7,690 nucleotides of DNA from 4484-232 sp964486555 (GTDB lineage: Bacteria; Thermotogota; Thermotogae; Thermotogales; Thermotogaceae): contig CAZANP010000072.1 in NCBI GenBank assembly GCA_964486555.1, positions 1-7,690 on the forward strand, read 5' to 3'. The position numbers were made by a program, and so were the translations under genes. The notes under the pieces were generated by a model. The model was not told the origin of the DNA and did not search any database. It saw only the letters and a list, made by a program, of their open reading frames with translations. Below are positions 1-6,957 of this stretch, piece by piece (within the stretch, counting starts at the first letter, position 1; each line of letters begins with the position of its first letter).

Positions 1-1
1 C

Positions 2-640
2 TCAAGGTTTGAGACTTTTCAAATACTCACTCATGGCCTCAAGTATTATGGACATGGACACGGCTCCAGGATCTGGCGTTCCAAGTACCCTCTCACCGAG
101 GGTTCTGGCTCTTCCAAACTTTGCAAGCATATCCTTCGTTCTCTCTGCCCCTTCTTTGGAAGCTTTAGCGATCTCCTCCAAAGCTTTATCCAAATCCTCC
201 CCAGCGAGCTTTTCGGAAGCTCTCACAGCGGGTCCAAGAGCATCCACCATCGTTTTTCCACCTTCTTCTGCCTTCCCCCTCCTCTTTATATCCTCATAAG
301 CTGTCCTGAGCATTTTGGAGAACGTTTCAGAGTCCACGGTCTTTCTTCCTCTCACAGCTTTCGCCATACCCAGAAAGAACGTACCAAAGATCGGGCCAGT
401 CACTCCACCAACCGTGTTGACGAATTCGTATCCGGCATCCTTGAGTATCTCAAAAAGATCATCTTTCTTTGTCTTTTCCAGGTATTTCTTCACAGCCTCA
501 AAACCTATCTTCATACCGTATCCATGGTCTCCATCCCCGATTTCCCTATCCAGATCCGTGAGGAGTGGCTCCTTCTCTTCTATCTTTTCACAAACGTGAA
601 GAAGCATTTTTTTGAATTCTTCAATCCCTATTTCCTTCAT
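2..640 (-). CDS. dhaL: Dihydroxyacetone-kinase-type kinase, DhaL (nucleotide-binding) subunit
   Basis: This is the 212-residue, all-helical nucleotide-binding subunit of a two-subunit ketose kinase; it supplies the phosphoryl group to a ketose held on DhaK (cytoplasmic). The Mg/nucleotide signature is intact: Asp31, Asp36 and Asp38 in the IGDGDHG segment (residues 34-40), matching the three Mg-binding aspartates of E. coli DhaL. A glycine loop GGVTGP lies at 78-83 (GGASGP in E. coli DhaL), GGKTM at 127-131 (usually GDKTM), and LGER...PDPGA at 181-193. The length is normal for a stand-alone DhaL. The ATG at 638-640 is preceded by GGGAGGGG about 5 bases upstream; the stop is TGA at 2-4, so the gene is complete. 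It follows dhaK after 18 bases and is the last gene visible. PTS-dependent systems need a third protein, DhaM, which is absent here, so direct ATP use is an inference. The true substrate may be another short ketose. Confidence 0.93.
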   Translation of the reverse strand: MKEIGIEEFKKMLLHVCEKIEEKEPLLTDLDREIGDGDHGYGMKIGFEAVKKYLEKTKKDDLFEILKDAGYEFVNTVGGVTGPIFGTFFLGMAKAVRGRKTVDSETFSKMLRTAYEDIKRRGKAEEGGKTMVDALGPAVRASEKLAGEDLDKALEEIAKASKEGAERTKDMLAKFGRARTLGERVLGTPDPGAVSMSIILEAMSEYLKSLKP

Positions 641-658
641 GCTCGCCCCTCCCAGGTG

Positions 659-1663
659 TCATCTTCCGAATTTTTTATAAGTGGGGGTATCAACGGGTGT
701 GTCGTAAAGCTTTTTGAGTTCTTCATCCAGGAGGAATAAAGTTATCGAAAATCCCGCCATCTCCTGTGTCGTCAAGAAATTCCCTATATCGACGCCATAG
801 ACCTTCACTCCCCTCTTCTTCAGATATTCATCGACTTCTTTGTATGCAAGACAAAGCTCACCATAAGTTGTCGAGCCCATTCCGTTTATCAGAACGCACA
901 CCTCGTCTCCTTCTTTGTACTCCCCATCTTCAAAGAGCAGATCCATCATCATCTTGACGAGCTCTCTGGCTGGCTTCATCTTCCCTCTGAAGACACCTTT
1001 TTCACCGTGGGCACCCATACCTATCTCTATCTCATCTTCTCCAAGTTCGAAAGTTTTCTTTCCAGTAGTGGGAAGTGTCCCTGGAGCCAGAGCAATACCT
1101 ATGGATCTTGTGTTGTCCCTTGCCTTTTCTATTACCCTCATAGATTCTTCAAACCCGTATCCAGCGTCTGAACAAGCTCCTGCTATCCTCACGACGAAGA
1201 AATCTCCCGCTATTCCCCTTCTCTCCTCTTCCCTTCCCTTAGGAGCCGATGTTATATCGTCCCATATCCTCACCATACCGACCCTTATCCCTTCCATCTC
1301 CGCAAGTTCCCTTGCCATGTCGAAGTTCAGGTTATCTCCCGTGTAGTTACCGTAGACGTATATGACCCCTTCTCCCCTGTTTATCTCCCTCGTTGCCGCC
1401 AGTATATCTTTGGGAACAGGTGCTGCGAATATGTTTCCGTAGACGGACGCATCGGCCATCCCCTTTCCAACCATCATGGTGAAGAAGGGCTCGTGCCCAC
1501 TTCCACCCCCTATAAGGATCCCAACCTTCTTATCCTCAAGATTCCTCCTCACAAGAACTCTGTAACCTTCGAGCTTTCTGACGTATCTTCCATAAGCTCT
1601 CACGAAACCTTCTATTACCTCTTCAACGTAGGTGTCAGGATCGTTCATGACTTTCTTCACCAT
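659..1663 (-). CDS. dhaK: Dihydroxyacetone-kinase-type kinase, DhaK (substrate-binding) subunit
   Basis: This 334-residue protein is the substrate-binding subunit that pairs with DhaL. In this family the ketose carbonyl is held covalently on a histidine while its terminal hydroxyl is phosphorylated. The key residues are all present: GGGSGHEP at 52-59 with His57 (E. coli His56), NYTGDNLNF at 106-114 with Asp110 (E. coli Asp109), and GAHGEKG at 217-223 with His219, the equivalent of the covalent His218. The C-terminal MAGFSITL segment and the closing DTPVDTP stretch are also typical. The length is slightly below E. coli DhaK (356) because a surface insertion before the C-terminal part is shorter. 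ATG at 1661-1663 follows GAGGGGGTG with 8 bases spacing. It starts 28 bases after tctA. Related kinases act on dihydroxyacetone, on D- or L-erythrulose and on other ketoses, so the family is certain but the substrate is not. The operon context (sugar isomerase and epimerase-like genes) argues for a ketose made by those enzymes. Confidence 0.93.
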   Translation of the reverse strand: MVKKVMNDPDTYVEEVIEGFVRAYGRYVRKLEGYRVLVRRNLEDKKVGILIGGGSGHEPFFTMMVGKGMADASVYGNIFAAPVPKDILAATREINRGEGVIYVYGNYTGDNLNFDMARELAEMEGIRVGMVRIWDDITSAPKGREEERRGIAGDFFVVRIAGACSDAGYGFEESMRVIEKARDNTRSIGIALAPGTLPTTGKKTFELGEDEIEIGMGAHGEKGVFRGKMKPARELVKMMMDLLFEDGEYKEGDEVCVLINGMGSTTYGELCLAYKEVDEYLKKRGVKVYGVDIGNFLTTQEMAGFSITLFLLDEELKKLYDTPVDTPTYKKFGR

Positions 1664-1691
1664 CGAGCAGACACCCCCTCGAAAACACCCA

Positions 1692-3170
1692 TCAAGCCCT
1701 TTTTCTCGAGAACAACCTTCTGAACCATTTGAACTGGGAGAGAACGAGAAGAATTATCGATATGAAGAGAACGAGGGCAACGGGTCTTGTAACGAAGGGT
1801 GCGAAACTTTTGTGAACCCAGAGAGTTCGCCTCAAGTTCTCATCTATCATCGGCCCAAGAATCACTCCTAGAACGAACGGGGCAACTGGATACTTGAGTT
1901 TGAAGAGAAGGTAGTAGGCGAGTCCCAGAATGAGCATGACGTATACATCGAATATCCTTATGTTTATAGCGTAAGCTCCCATGACTGACAGAACGGCGAC
2001 TATCGGCATCAGAATCTTTGGAGGAGTGTCGAGAACCTTTATGAAGAACTTGGCAACGAGTATTCCGCATATCAGAAGAACGAAGGAAGCAACGAACATT
2101 ATACCACCCATCTCCTGAATGAAACCTGGAAATTCGAAGGTGAGCATGGGGCCGGGTCTTATACCGTGAAGGAGTAAAGCTCCAAGCAAAACCGCAGCGG
2201 GTGGGCTTCCTGGGATCGAGAGTGTGAGAAGTGGTATTATCGCCCCTCCTATAGCGGAGTTGTTCCCCGTTTCTGCAGCCACGACTCCCTCTATGGCTCC
2301 CTTTCCAAATTTTTCCTTTTCTTTGCTCATCGCTCGAGCCGCAAAGTAAGACATCCACGCTCCTATATCCTCTCCCGCCCCTGGGATTATTCCAATTCCC
2401 GTACCGATGATTCCAGATCTGAGAGCGTTTGGAAGATGTTTCATGAACTCAGACCATTTCGGCAGAACACTTCCGATCTGTTTTATTCTCTGAGGGAGAA
2501 CGAGTCTCAGGTTGTCGAGGACCTGAGGAATACCAAAAACCCCTATCATCGCAGGAACAAAAGATATTCCTATCATGAGCATCGGATTTCCGAAGGTGAA
2601 TCTTGCGTATCCATGAAGGTTATCTATACCGATACACGAGACGAGCATTCCGAGGAACCCAGCTATCCATCCCTTTATCTTGAGGTCCTCTCCAGCGACG
2701 AATCCAGAGATCATGACACCGAAGAGGCCAAGAAGTGCATATTCTGCAGATGTGAAAAGAAGAGCGATTTTTGCAAGCTGTGGTGCTATTGCCATCAACA
2801 TGAACATACCAAATAACGTTCCAAAGAACGAGGCAAGCCTTGCCATACCTATAGCGGGGCCTGCTCTACCTTTGAGAGCGAGTGGATATCCATCCAGAGC
2901 GGTAGCGGCTGCAGATCCAGTTCCGGGGATGTTAAGAAGGATCGCAGTGATCGATCCTCCATATATAGCGCCTATATAAAGGCTCATGAGGACGACGAGG
3001 GCAACTTCTCTTGGAAGGCCATACGTGAGACCCGTAAGGAGAGCTATACCCATGGTCGCTGTTAACCCAGGAAGGGCCCCTATTATTATCCCCAGAATGT
3101 TCGCAAGGAACATTATAACTATGTTGGGACTGAACAGAAGATGATATATCGTCGAAAGGAAATGTACCAT
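1692..3170 (-). CDS. tctA: Tripartite tricarboxylate-type transporter, large membrane subunit TctA
   Basis: This is the 492-residue permease subunit of a TTT-family secondary transporter, which imports a substrate delivered by the periplasmic TctC protein, probably using an ion gradient. The protein is hydrophobic almost throughout, with about ten to twelve membrane segments. Family signatures are clear in two related halves. In the first, GALPGL lies at 31-36, YGGSITAILLNIPG at 70-83 and ALDGYP at 91-96. In the second, at roughly 255-345, are GIIPGAGEDIGAW, then a conserved E..NN...GG pair and IPLLTLSIPGSPPAAVLLG. It ends in a basic tail (RLFSRKRA), consistent with a cytoplasmic C-terminus. 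ATG at 3168-3170 follows an AGGTGTAGG-like site, 13 bases after tctB. The order C-B-A is the common TTT layout. Many characterised TTT systems carry carboxylates such as citrate, tartrate or terephthalate; the sequence does not show what this one carries. Confidence 0.95.
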   Translation of the reverse strand: MVHFLSTIYHLLFSPNIVIMFLANILGIIIGALPGLTATMGIALLTGLTYGLPREVALVVLMSLYIGAIYGGSITAILLNIPGTGSAAATALDGYPLALKGRAGPAIGMARLASFFGTLFGMFMLMAIAPQLAKIALLFTSAEYALLGLFGVMISGFVAGEDLKIKGWIAGFLGMLVSCIGIDNLHGYARFTFGNPMLMIGISFVPAMIGVFGIPQVLDNLRLVLPQRIKQIGSVLPKWSEFMKHLPNALRSGIIGTGIGIIPGAGEDIGAWMSYFAARAMSKEKEKFGKGAIEGVVAAETGNNSAIGGAIIPLLTLSIPGSPPAAVLLGALLLHGIRPGPMLTFEFPGFIQEMGGIMFVASFVLLICGILVAKFFIKVLDTPPKILMPIVAVLSVMGAYAINIRIFDVYVMLILGLAYYLLFKLKYPVAPFVLGVILGPMIDENLRRTLWVHKSFAPFVTRPVALVLFISIILLVLSQFKWFRRLFSRKRA

Positions 3171-3183
3171 ATCCTACACCTAC

Positions 3184-3678
3184 CTATGGCAAAGGTATTT
3201 TGAACAGATTTCCGAAAAGGTAAGCGACACCCACGGAGATGGCTATCGATATTATGACCAGCTTGTACCATGCGGAAGCCTTGACTATGAACATCGAAAG
3301 AAACAGGTATACAGCCGTTGCTATTATGAAATGAACTCTTCCAAGCAAAACGAAGATGTACAGAAACAGAAGCCCAACCTCAGAGAGTATTATCAAGAAA
3401 TCCTTGGACTTCAGGTACTTTTTTATCCTCTCCCAATCACCCTTTTTGATCCCTCCACTCTCCTTTACAGCTATGGCCAGTATGATGCAGGACATGAGGA
3501 TGAGGCCGATCGAGAGTATCATGGGGAAAACGCCGGGGGCGACGAACCACCCCACGGTCTTCACCCCCGGCAGGTCGACGAAAATCATCTTTAAACTTTC
3601 TATGAAAACCCATATTCCTATTCCAAGGAGTATCAAAGAGGCGAAAAGATCTTTCTTTCTCAGTTCTTTCTTATCCAT
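3184..3678 (-). CDS. tctB: Tripartite tricarboxylate-type transporter, small membrane subunit TctB
   Basis: This 164-residue protein is the small, poorly conserved membrane subunit of the TTT transporter and is assumed to work in complex with TctA. Hydrophobic segments lie at about 12-31, 50-71, 94-113, 117-132 and 138-156. The two middle ones (94-132) are close enough to form a hairpin, so four or five spans are possible. Typical features are the short basic N-terminus leading into a KDLFASLILLGIGIW-type first span, the APGVFPMIL stretch at 47-55 that opens the second span, and the closing FKIPLP at 159-164. The ATG at 3676-3678 is the first possible in-frame start, because an in-frame TGA lies two codons upstream. 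The ribosome binding site AAGGAG (3690-3695) overlaps the tctC stop and is 11 bases away, rather far; a closer out-of-frame ATG at 3682 opens only a three-codon reading frame. Identification rests on the pattern plus position between tctC and tctA. Confidence 0.9.
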   Translation of the reverse strand: MDKKELRKKDLFASLILLGIGIWVFIESLKMIFVDLPGVKTVGWFVAPGVFPMILSIGLILMSCIILAIAVKESGGIKKGDWERIKKYLKSKDFLIILSEVGLLFLYIFVLLGRVHFIIATAVYLFLSMFIVKASAWYKLVIISIAISVGVAYLFGNLFKIPLP

Positions 3679-3693
3679 CCATCAGTTCACTCC

Positions 3694-4692
3694 TTAGAAT
3701 TCTGGTTTCGGTATGTTGAACTTCTCAGGTGATATCTTGGCTATACCTTCCTCCCACAGCAGCCATGCAAAGAGGCTCTGCTCCTTCATCGCAAACTGTT
3801 TGGCTTTCTCACCGTAGTATCCATAGAGCTCAGAATACCTGTTCTTACCGTAATCGAGAACGGGTTTTTCCTTCATCGCTTTCTTGAAAGCTTCCGTTAT
3901 CTTGTCCAGAATCTCCTTCGGAGTGTCTGCAGGGAGCGCAAACCCGACAAACTGTTTTATGGGCATCACTTTTGCAAGTTCCGGAACGAAATCGGTTATT
4001 GGAGGAATCGTCATTCCCGCAAATTCGAGAGGTTTCGTGTCGTAAACCGCAAGAGGTCTGAGCTGTCCGGCTTTCAGGTATTCTGCCTGCTCTCCAAGAC
4101 CTGTCCAGACCACATCGACTTCCCCTGCAAGACACGCAACCTGAGATGGGTGGCTTCCAGGATAGGGAACGTACTTGAGATCGTATCCTCCGTACTTCTT
4201 AAGGGTCAGGTACTGTATGTTCCAGATACATCCTGGAATCGATGTTGCAACCGTCACTTCCCCAGGTCTCTTTTTGACATCGTCCAGAAGATCCTGGAAG
4301 GTTTTGTAAGGTGAGTCCTTCTTGACGGAGATTATTCCCGGTGTTCCACCTATCATGAAGAACTCCCAGTCTCTCGCGGTCGTGTGGTGAGCTCCAAGAA
4401 CGCATTGTCCCAGGAATCCTTCGGATGTTCCGAACCACAGGTATCCATCGTGAGGTGCGTTCCAGACATAGGAAGTTGCGGTTCCACCCATGGCACCTGG
4501 CATGTTAACGACGATGACGTCAACCCCCAGATATTTCTTTATGGCTTCCGCTATCGCTCTGTTGCTGAGATCGGTCGCACCTCCTGCAGCGGAATAAACC
4601 ACTATGGTTATCTGTCTCTTGGGCCAGTCAACTGAAAGGGCCGTTGAGAGAACGAGCAGAGAGATCAACAAAAGAATTACAAGCTTTTTCAT
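3694..4692 (-). CDS. tctC: Tripartite tricarboxylate-type transporter, periplasmic binding protein TctC (Bug family)
   Basis: This 332-residue exported protein captures the substrate outside the inner membrane and hands it to TctAB. A Sec signal peptide occupies residues 1-20 (Lys2-Lys3, a leucine-rich core, and a likely cut after Ala18-Leu19-Ser20). There is no lipobox cysteine. The mature part starts with WPKRQITIVV, then AAGGATDLSNR (35-45), the usual first ligand loop of Bug/TctC proteins, and VNMPGAMGGT (62-71), the second. A GEVDVVWTGLGE stretch and LRPLAVYDTK further on are also typical of the family. I chose the ATG at 4690-4692 because AAGGAGGGAG (4697-4706) lies 4 bases before it and the signal peptide begins there. 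A GTG 11 codons upstream (4725), overlapping the cupin stop, would put a charged extension before the signal peptide. Length is normal. Bug proteins often bind carboxylates through loop backbones and water, so ligand prediction from sequence is weak. Confidence 0.94.
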   Translation of the reverse strand: MKKLVILLLISLLVLSTALSVDWPKRQITIVVYSAAGGATDLSNRAIAEAIKKYLGVDVIVVNMPGAMGGTATSYVWNAPHDGYLWFGTSEGFLGQCVLGAHHTTARDWEFFMIGGTPGIISVKKDSPYKTFQDLLDDVKKRPGEVTVATSIPGCIWNIQYLTLKKYGGYDLKYVPYPGSHPSQVACLAGEVDVVWTGLGEQAEYLKAGQLRPLAVYDTKPLEFAGMTIPPITDFVPELAKVMPIKQFVGFALPADTPKEILDKITEAFKKAMKEKPVLDYGKNRYSELYGYYGEKAKQFAMKEQSLFAWLLWEEGIAKISPEKFNIPKPEF

Positions 4693-4696
4693 AGAA

Positions 4697-4706
4697 CTCC
4701 CTCCTT
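4697..4706 (-). promoter_or_regulatory. Ribosome binding site of tctC, fixing the start at the signal peptide
   Basis: AAGGAGGGAG lies 4 bases before the ATG at 4690-4692. This supports a start at the Met-Lys-Lys of the signal peptide rather than at the GTG 33 bases further upstream. Confidence 0.8.
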
Positions 4707-4721
4707 CCCACAAAGGATGAT

Positions 4722-5114
4722 TCACTCCCTTGCCTTCTCAGCCATTTCCTTCAATTTCCGATAGAGATCTTCCGCTTTGAAAGGCTGAACGTAAACTGAA
4801 ACCAGTTTCAGGGTCTCCTCATGTGTGTTCTTCACCTGGATCTTGTCGCCCTTTTCAACGAGAATCGCGGTATCCGGTTCGATGGGATATTCCTTGTCGT
4901 TGCAGACGAAAACTCCCCTTCCCGAAACTATGTAGATGAGTTCGGTCCTGTCTCTTGGTCTGTAATCCGTGCTGCTATAGGGATGAATGATCGCGGATAT
5001 CAGGTTGAGTTCCTTGACGTTTTCTCTGTCAGGTGCGAAAATTACCCTGACGACTCTTTTGAAAGGCTCCGGTATTTCGACACCCTCCACGTCCCAAATT
5101 CTCTTGATCTTCAT
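4722..5114 (-). CDS. Small single-domain cupin lacking the usual metal-binding histidines
   Basis: This 130-residue cytoplasmic protein has one cupin barrel. The first cupin motif is recognisable around 44-67: His44-Pro, Thr49-Asp50, Arg56-Thr57-Glu58, then YIVSGRG at 61-67. The second is at about 77-96, ending with GDKIQVKN. The positions normally filled by HxH in motif 1 are Arg52 and Arg54, and the motif 2 histidine position is Ile92; only Glu58 of the metal set remains. It therefore probably binds no classical metal and may be a ligand-binding or auxiliary protein, or an enzyme using other residues. A charged helical tail follows from about residue 113. The start at 5112-5114 was chosen because GGAGGG (5121-5126) sits 6 bases upstream and the cupin fold begins there; an upstream start at 5204 would overlap the previous gene by 77 bases. 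The gap to the preceding gene is 13 bases. The function is unknown; location suggests a role in handling the imported compound. Confidence 0.82.
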   Translation of the reverse strand: MKIKRIWDVEGVEIPEPFKRVVRVIFAPDRENVKELNLISAIIHPYSSTDYRPRDRTELIYIVSGRGVFVCNDKEYPIEPDTAILVEKGDKIQVKNTHEETLKLVSVYVQPFKAEDLYRKLKEMAEKARE

Positions 5115-5120
5115 CGAGAT

Positions 5121-5126
5121 CCCTCC
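5121..5126 (-). promoter_or_regulatory. Ribosome binding site of the cupin gene, fixing its start
   Basis: GGAGGG lies 6 bases before the ATG at 5112-5114 and just after the stop of the preceding gene. It supports a 130-residue cupin rather than a 160-residue protein overlapping the upstream gene. Confidence 0.78.
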
Positions 5127-5127
5127 A

Positions 5128-5982
5128 TCATTTAAGGATGCTTTCGATGAATTCCATGGATTTCTTGACCATCTCGTTGATTTCCTCAAGATCTCTCTTC
5201 TCATCCGTCATCCTGAATGGGGACCAATTCACACTCTCGAAGTAATAAGGTATCTCTATGGTTATGGGAAAAGTTCTTCCATGTTTTTTCAGAACGTCCG
5301 CAATCTTTCGATACTCTATGATCCCTTCCCCTATGGTGCAGTACCTGTAAGTGCCATTTTCCAATATGGCATCTTTGAAGTGAAGGTTCCCTATGAAATC
5401 CAGGGATCTTTCAAAATCCTCAACTAGATTCACCTCACCTCTGCTGGCGTAATACGTGTTTCCAAAGTCGTAGGTCATCTTCACATAAGGAGAATTGATT
5501 TTCTGGAGGACCTTAACGCCATCTTCACCTTTTTGAATGATGTCTCCCGGCATCTCCGTTTCAAGACAGACGATCACATCCAGCTCCCTTGCTTTCTTCT
5601 CCACCACATCGATGTTCTCGAAAAATTCTTTCTCTCTCACAAGAAGCCCCGCATTTGTGGATACGTACTTCACTCCCAGAGCTTTTGCAAATTCCATCTT
5701 CTTCAAAAAGAGATCGACATCTTCCTTCAGGGACAGATCGACGTGCCCGCTGAAGGTAACAGACTCCAGGTTGTATTTATCCATCAGAGTCTTTATCTCT
5801 TCTGCCCTCCCCAGATCCTCTTCCGTTAGATGTGTGAGCTCTGATTTTTTCCCAAACCCCGTTACCGTCTTTATGAAATCTATATCAACGTACCTTACAC
5901 CCATTTTCGACAGGTTCTCGAAAACCGTCTCAAGATCGTACCCCCTGTATATGTTCGCCCCAACTGAAACTACAAGGTCCAT
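5128..5982 (-). CDS. Xylose-isomerase-like TIM barrel, sugar epimerase/isomerase (IolE / tagatose-3-epimerase type)
   Basis: This 284-residue protein belongs to the AP-endonuclease-2/xylose-isomerase-like TIM barrel superfamily (COG1082 type). A single-metal site can be traced along the barrel strands: Glu141 in VCLETE, Asp172 in TYDFGN, His201 in NLHFKD and Glu243 in TIEIP. This E-D-H-E quartet, with similar spacing, is that of ketose 3-epimerases and IolE/IolI enzymes. Other typical points are FSGHVDLSL at 77-85 with His80, and IGEGIIEY at 217-224. Asn175 replaces the histidine found three residues after the Asp in many isomerases. ATG at 5980-5982 lies 12 bases after the preceding gene and is served by a GGGGG stretch overlapping that gene's stop. 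A second, dissimilar TIM barrel immediately upstream suggests consecutive steps on the same compound. Candidate activities are C3 epimerisation of a ketose, hydroxypyruvate-isomerase-like isomerisation or a dehydratase; I cannot choose between them, although the fold and the metal site are well supported. Confidence 0.85.
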   Translation of the reverse strand: MDLVVSVGANIYRGYDLETVFENLSKMGVRYVDIDFIKTVTGFGKKSELTHLTEEDLGRAEEIKTLMDKYNLESVTFSGHVDLSLKEDVDLFLKKMEFAKALGVKYVSTNAGLLVREKEFFENIDVVEKKARELDVIVCLETEMPGDIIQKGEDGVKVLQKINSPYVKMTYDFGNTYYASRGEVNLVEDFERSLDFIGNLHFKDAILENGTYRYCTIGEGIIEYRKIADVLKKHGRTFPITIEIPYYFESVNWSPFRMTDEKRDLEEINEMVKKSMEFIESILK

Positions 5983-5994
5983 TCACATCGCCCC

Positions 5995-6957
5995 CTACCC
6001 CAGTATCTTGCTGTAGAGATAATTCAGAAAGTGAGAAGGTTCGTCCCTTCTGAAAGCCTCCTCAACCACACTCTCATCAATCTCGTCGACAAGCTTTGCA
6101 AGCTTCTTCGAAACATCTATACTCGTTCTGAAAACTTCGACAGGATCTCTGTGTCTCGGTGTGACATCCAGAGATAACCACCCATCGTATCCGTATTTCT
6201 TCAGATAGTACAGAAATTCAAGGTACGCTATGGGATTCACGCTTCCAGAGATCAGATCCCAATCCCACGTACCGTTGTTGTCGTTTATGTGAACATGGAA
6301 AAGTCTCCCTTCTTCCGCAAGGAGAGTTAGAGATTCCGCGGGGATCTCGTAAGCGAGGAGGGAATGTCCAGTATCGAGCGTGACTCCCACGTTGTCCAGT
6401 CCAACTTTCAAACACGTGTACAGGGCTTTCCCCACGGTTCCAAGAAGGTAATGAGCAAGGGGTTCACTCATCTTGTACTCAAGACTTATCTTCACATCGG
6501 GGTAAGAGCTTGCGACATCTCTCAAGCCATCTATGAAATACTTCCACATCTTCCCGTAATCCGCTTCGAAGAAGTAATCGACGCCATCCTGAAGTGGACA
6601 AACGGAGACAAGGTTTGCACCCAGTTTTCTGGATATCTCAGCACCTTTAGCTATGTACTCAACAGCTTTCTTTCTAACACCTTCATCGTCAGCGGTTAAA
6701 GATCGATGATTCCAAACGCTCTCCCCTTTTATATCCACGTTCACAGCGGCAGCCTTCAGGTTCCACTTTTCCAGAAGCTTCTGTGTTTCATCGACATCCT
6801 GAAAATCGTAAGGGTAGATCAACTCGACCCCTTCTGCCCCTTCTATAAGGTTTGCAAGCTCCAGCTTTTTATCCAGATCTCTCGGTTCTTGATAGAATTT
6901 GAAACGGTCCTTCAACTGGCCCAAAAAACCCGTTATGATCGAAAATTTAAGATCCAT
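5995..6957 (-). CDS. Xylose/rhamnose-isomerase-like TIM barrel, probable aldose-ketose isomerase
   Basis: This 320-residue protein is a TIM barrel of the xylose-isomerase-like superfamily. Its candidate active site resembles the two-metal set of xylose and L-rhamnose isomerases rather than the epimerases: Glu160-x-Lys162 (LEYK), Asp195 and His198 three residues apart in LDTGHS, His221/His223 in HVHIND, Asp232 and Asp234 as a DxD pair (TWDWD), and Asp264 (LSLDVTP). The 30-residue distance from the DxD pair to the last Asp equals that in xylose isomerase as I recall it. This supports metal-assisted aldose-ketose conversion of a free sugar, although the family alone does not fix the substrate. 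A helical C-terminal extension (about 275-320) may serve oligomer contacts. ATG at 6955-6957 overlaps the regulator gene by 11 bases, and its GGAGG site (6966-6970) lies inside that gene, so translation of the two is likely coupled. Other possibilities are an epimerase or a sugar-phosphate isomerase. Confidence 0.85.
   Translation of the reverse strand: MDLKFSIITGFLGQLKDRFKFYQEPRDLDKKLELANLIEGAEGVELIYPYDFQDVDETQKLLEKWNLKAAAVNVDIKGESVWNHRSLTADDEGVRKKAVEYIAKGAEISRKLGANLVSVCPLQDGVDYFFEADYGKMWKYFIDGLRDVASSYPDVKISLEYKMSEPLAHYLLGTVGKALYTCLKVGLDNVGVTLDTGHSLLAYEIPAESLTLLAEEGRLFHVHINDNNGTWDWDLISGSVNPIAYLEFLYYLKKYGYDGWLSLDVTPRHRDPVEVFRTSIDVSKKLAKLVDEIDESVVEEAFRRDEPSHFLNYLYSKILG

Noticed and set aside
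1..30. Possible terminator after dhaL
   Set aside because: Only one base follows the stop codon in the window and no hairpin with a T-run is visible, so nothing can be said.
915..1346. 143-codon open frame on the plus strand opposite dhaK
   Set aside because: Antisense to conserved DhaK motifs, with low-complexity Ser/Pro composition and no supporting context.
1840..2358. 172-codon frame on the minus strand inside tctA
   Set aside because: It is an out-of-frame reading of tctA, Arg/Ser-rich and without membrane segments, whereas the tctA frame carries all the family motifs.
4693..4725. GTG start 11 codons upstream for tctC
   Set aside because: It would place residues before a clear signal peptide, and the strong ribosome site serves the downstream ATG.
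5115..5204. 30-residue N-terminal extension of the cupin
   Set aside because: It overlaps the preceding gene by 77 bases, is composed unlike the rest, and the GGAGGG site supports the later start.
5537..6016. 159-codon open frame on the plus strand opposite a TIM-barrel gene
   Set aside because: Antisense shadow: serine- and phenylalanine-rich composition typical of reverse-strand reading, and no homology that I recognise.
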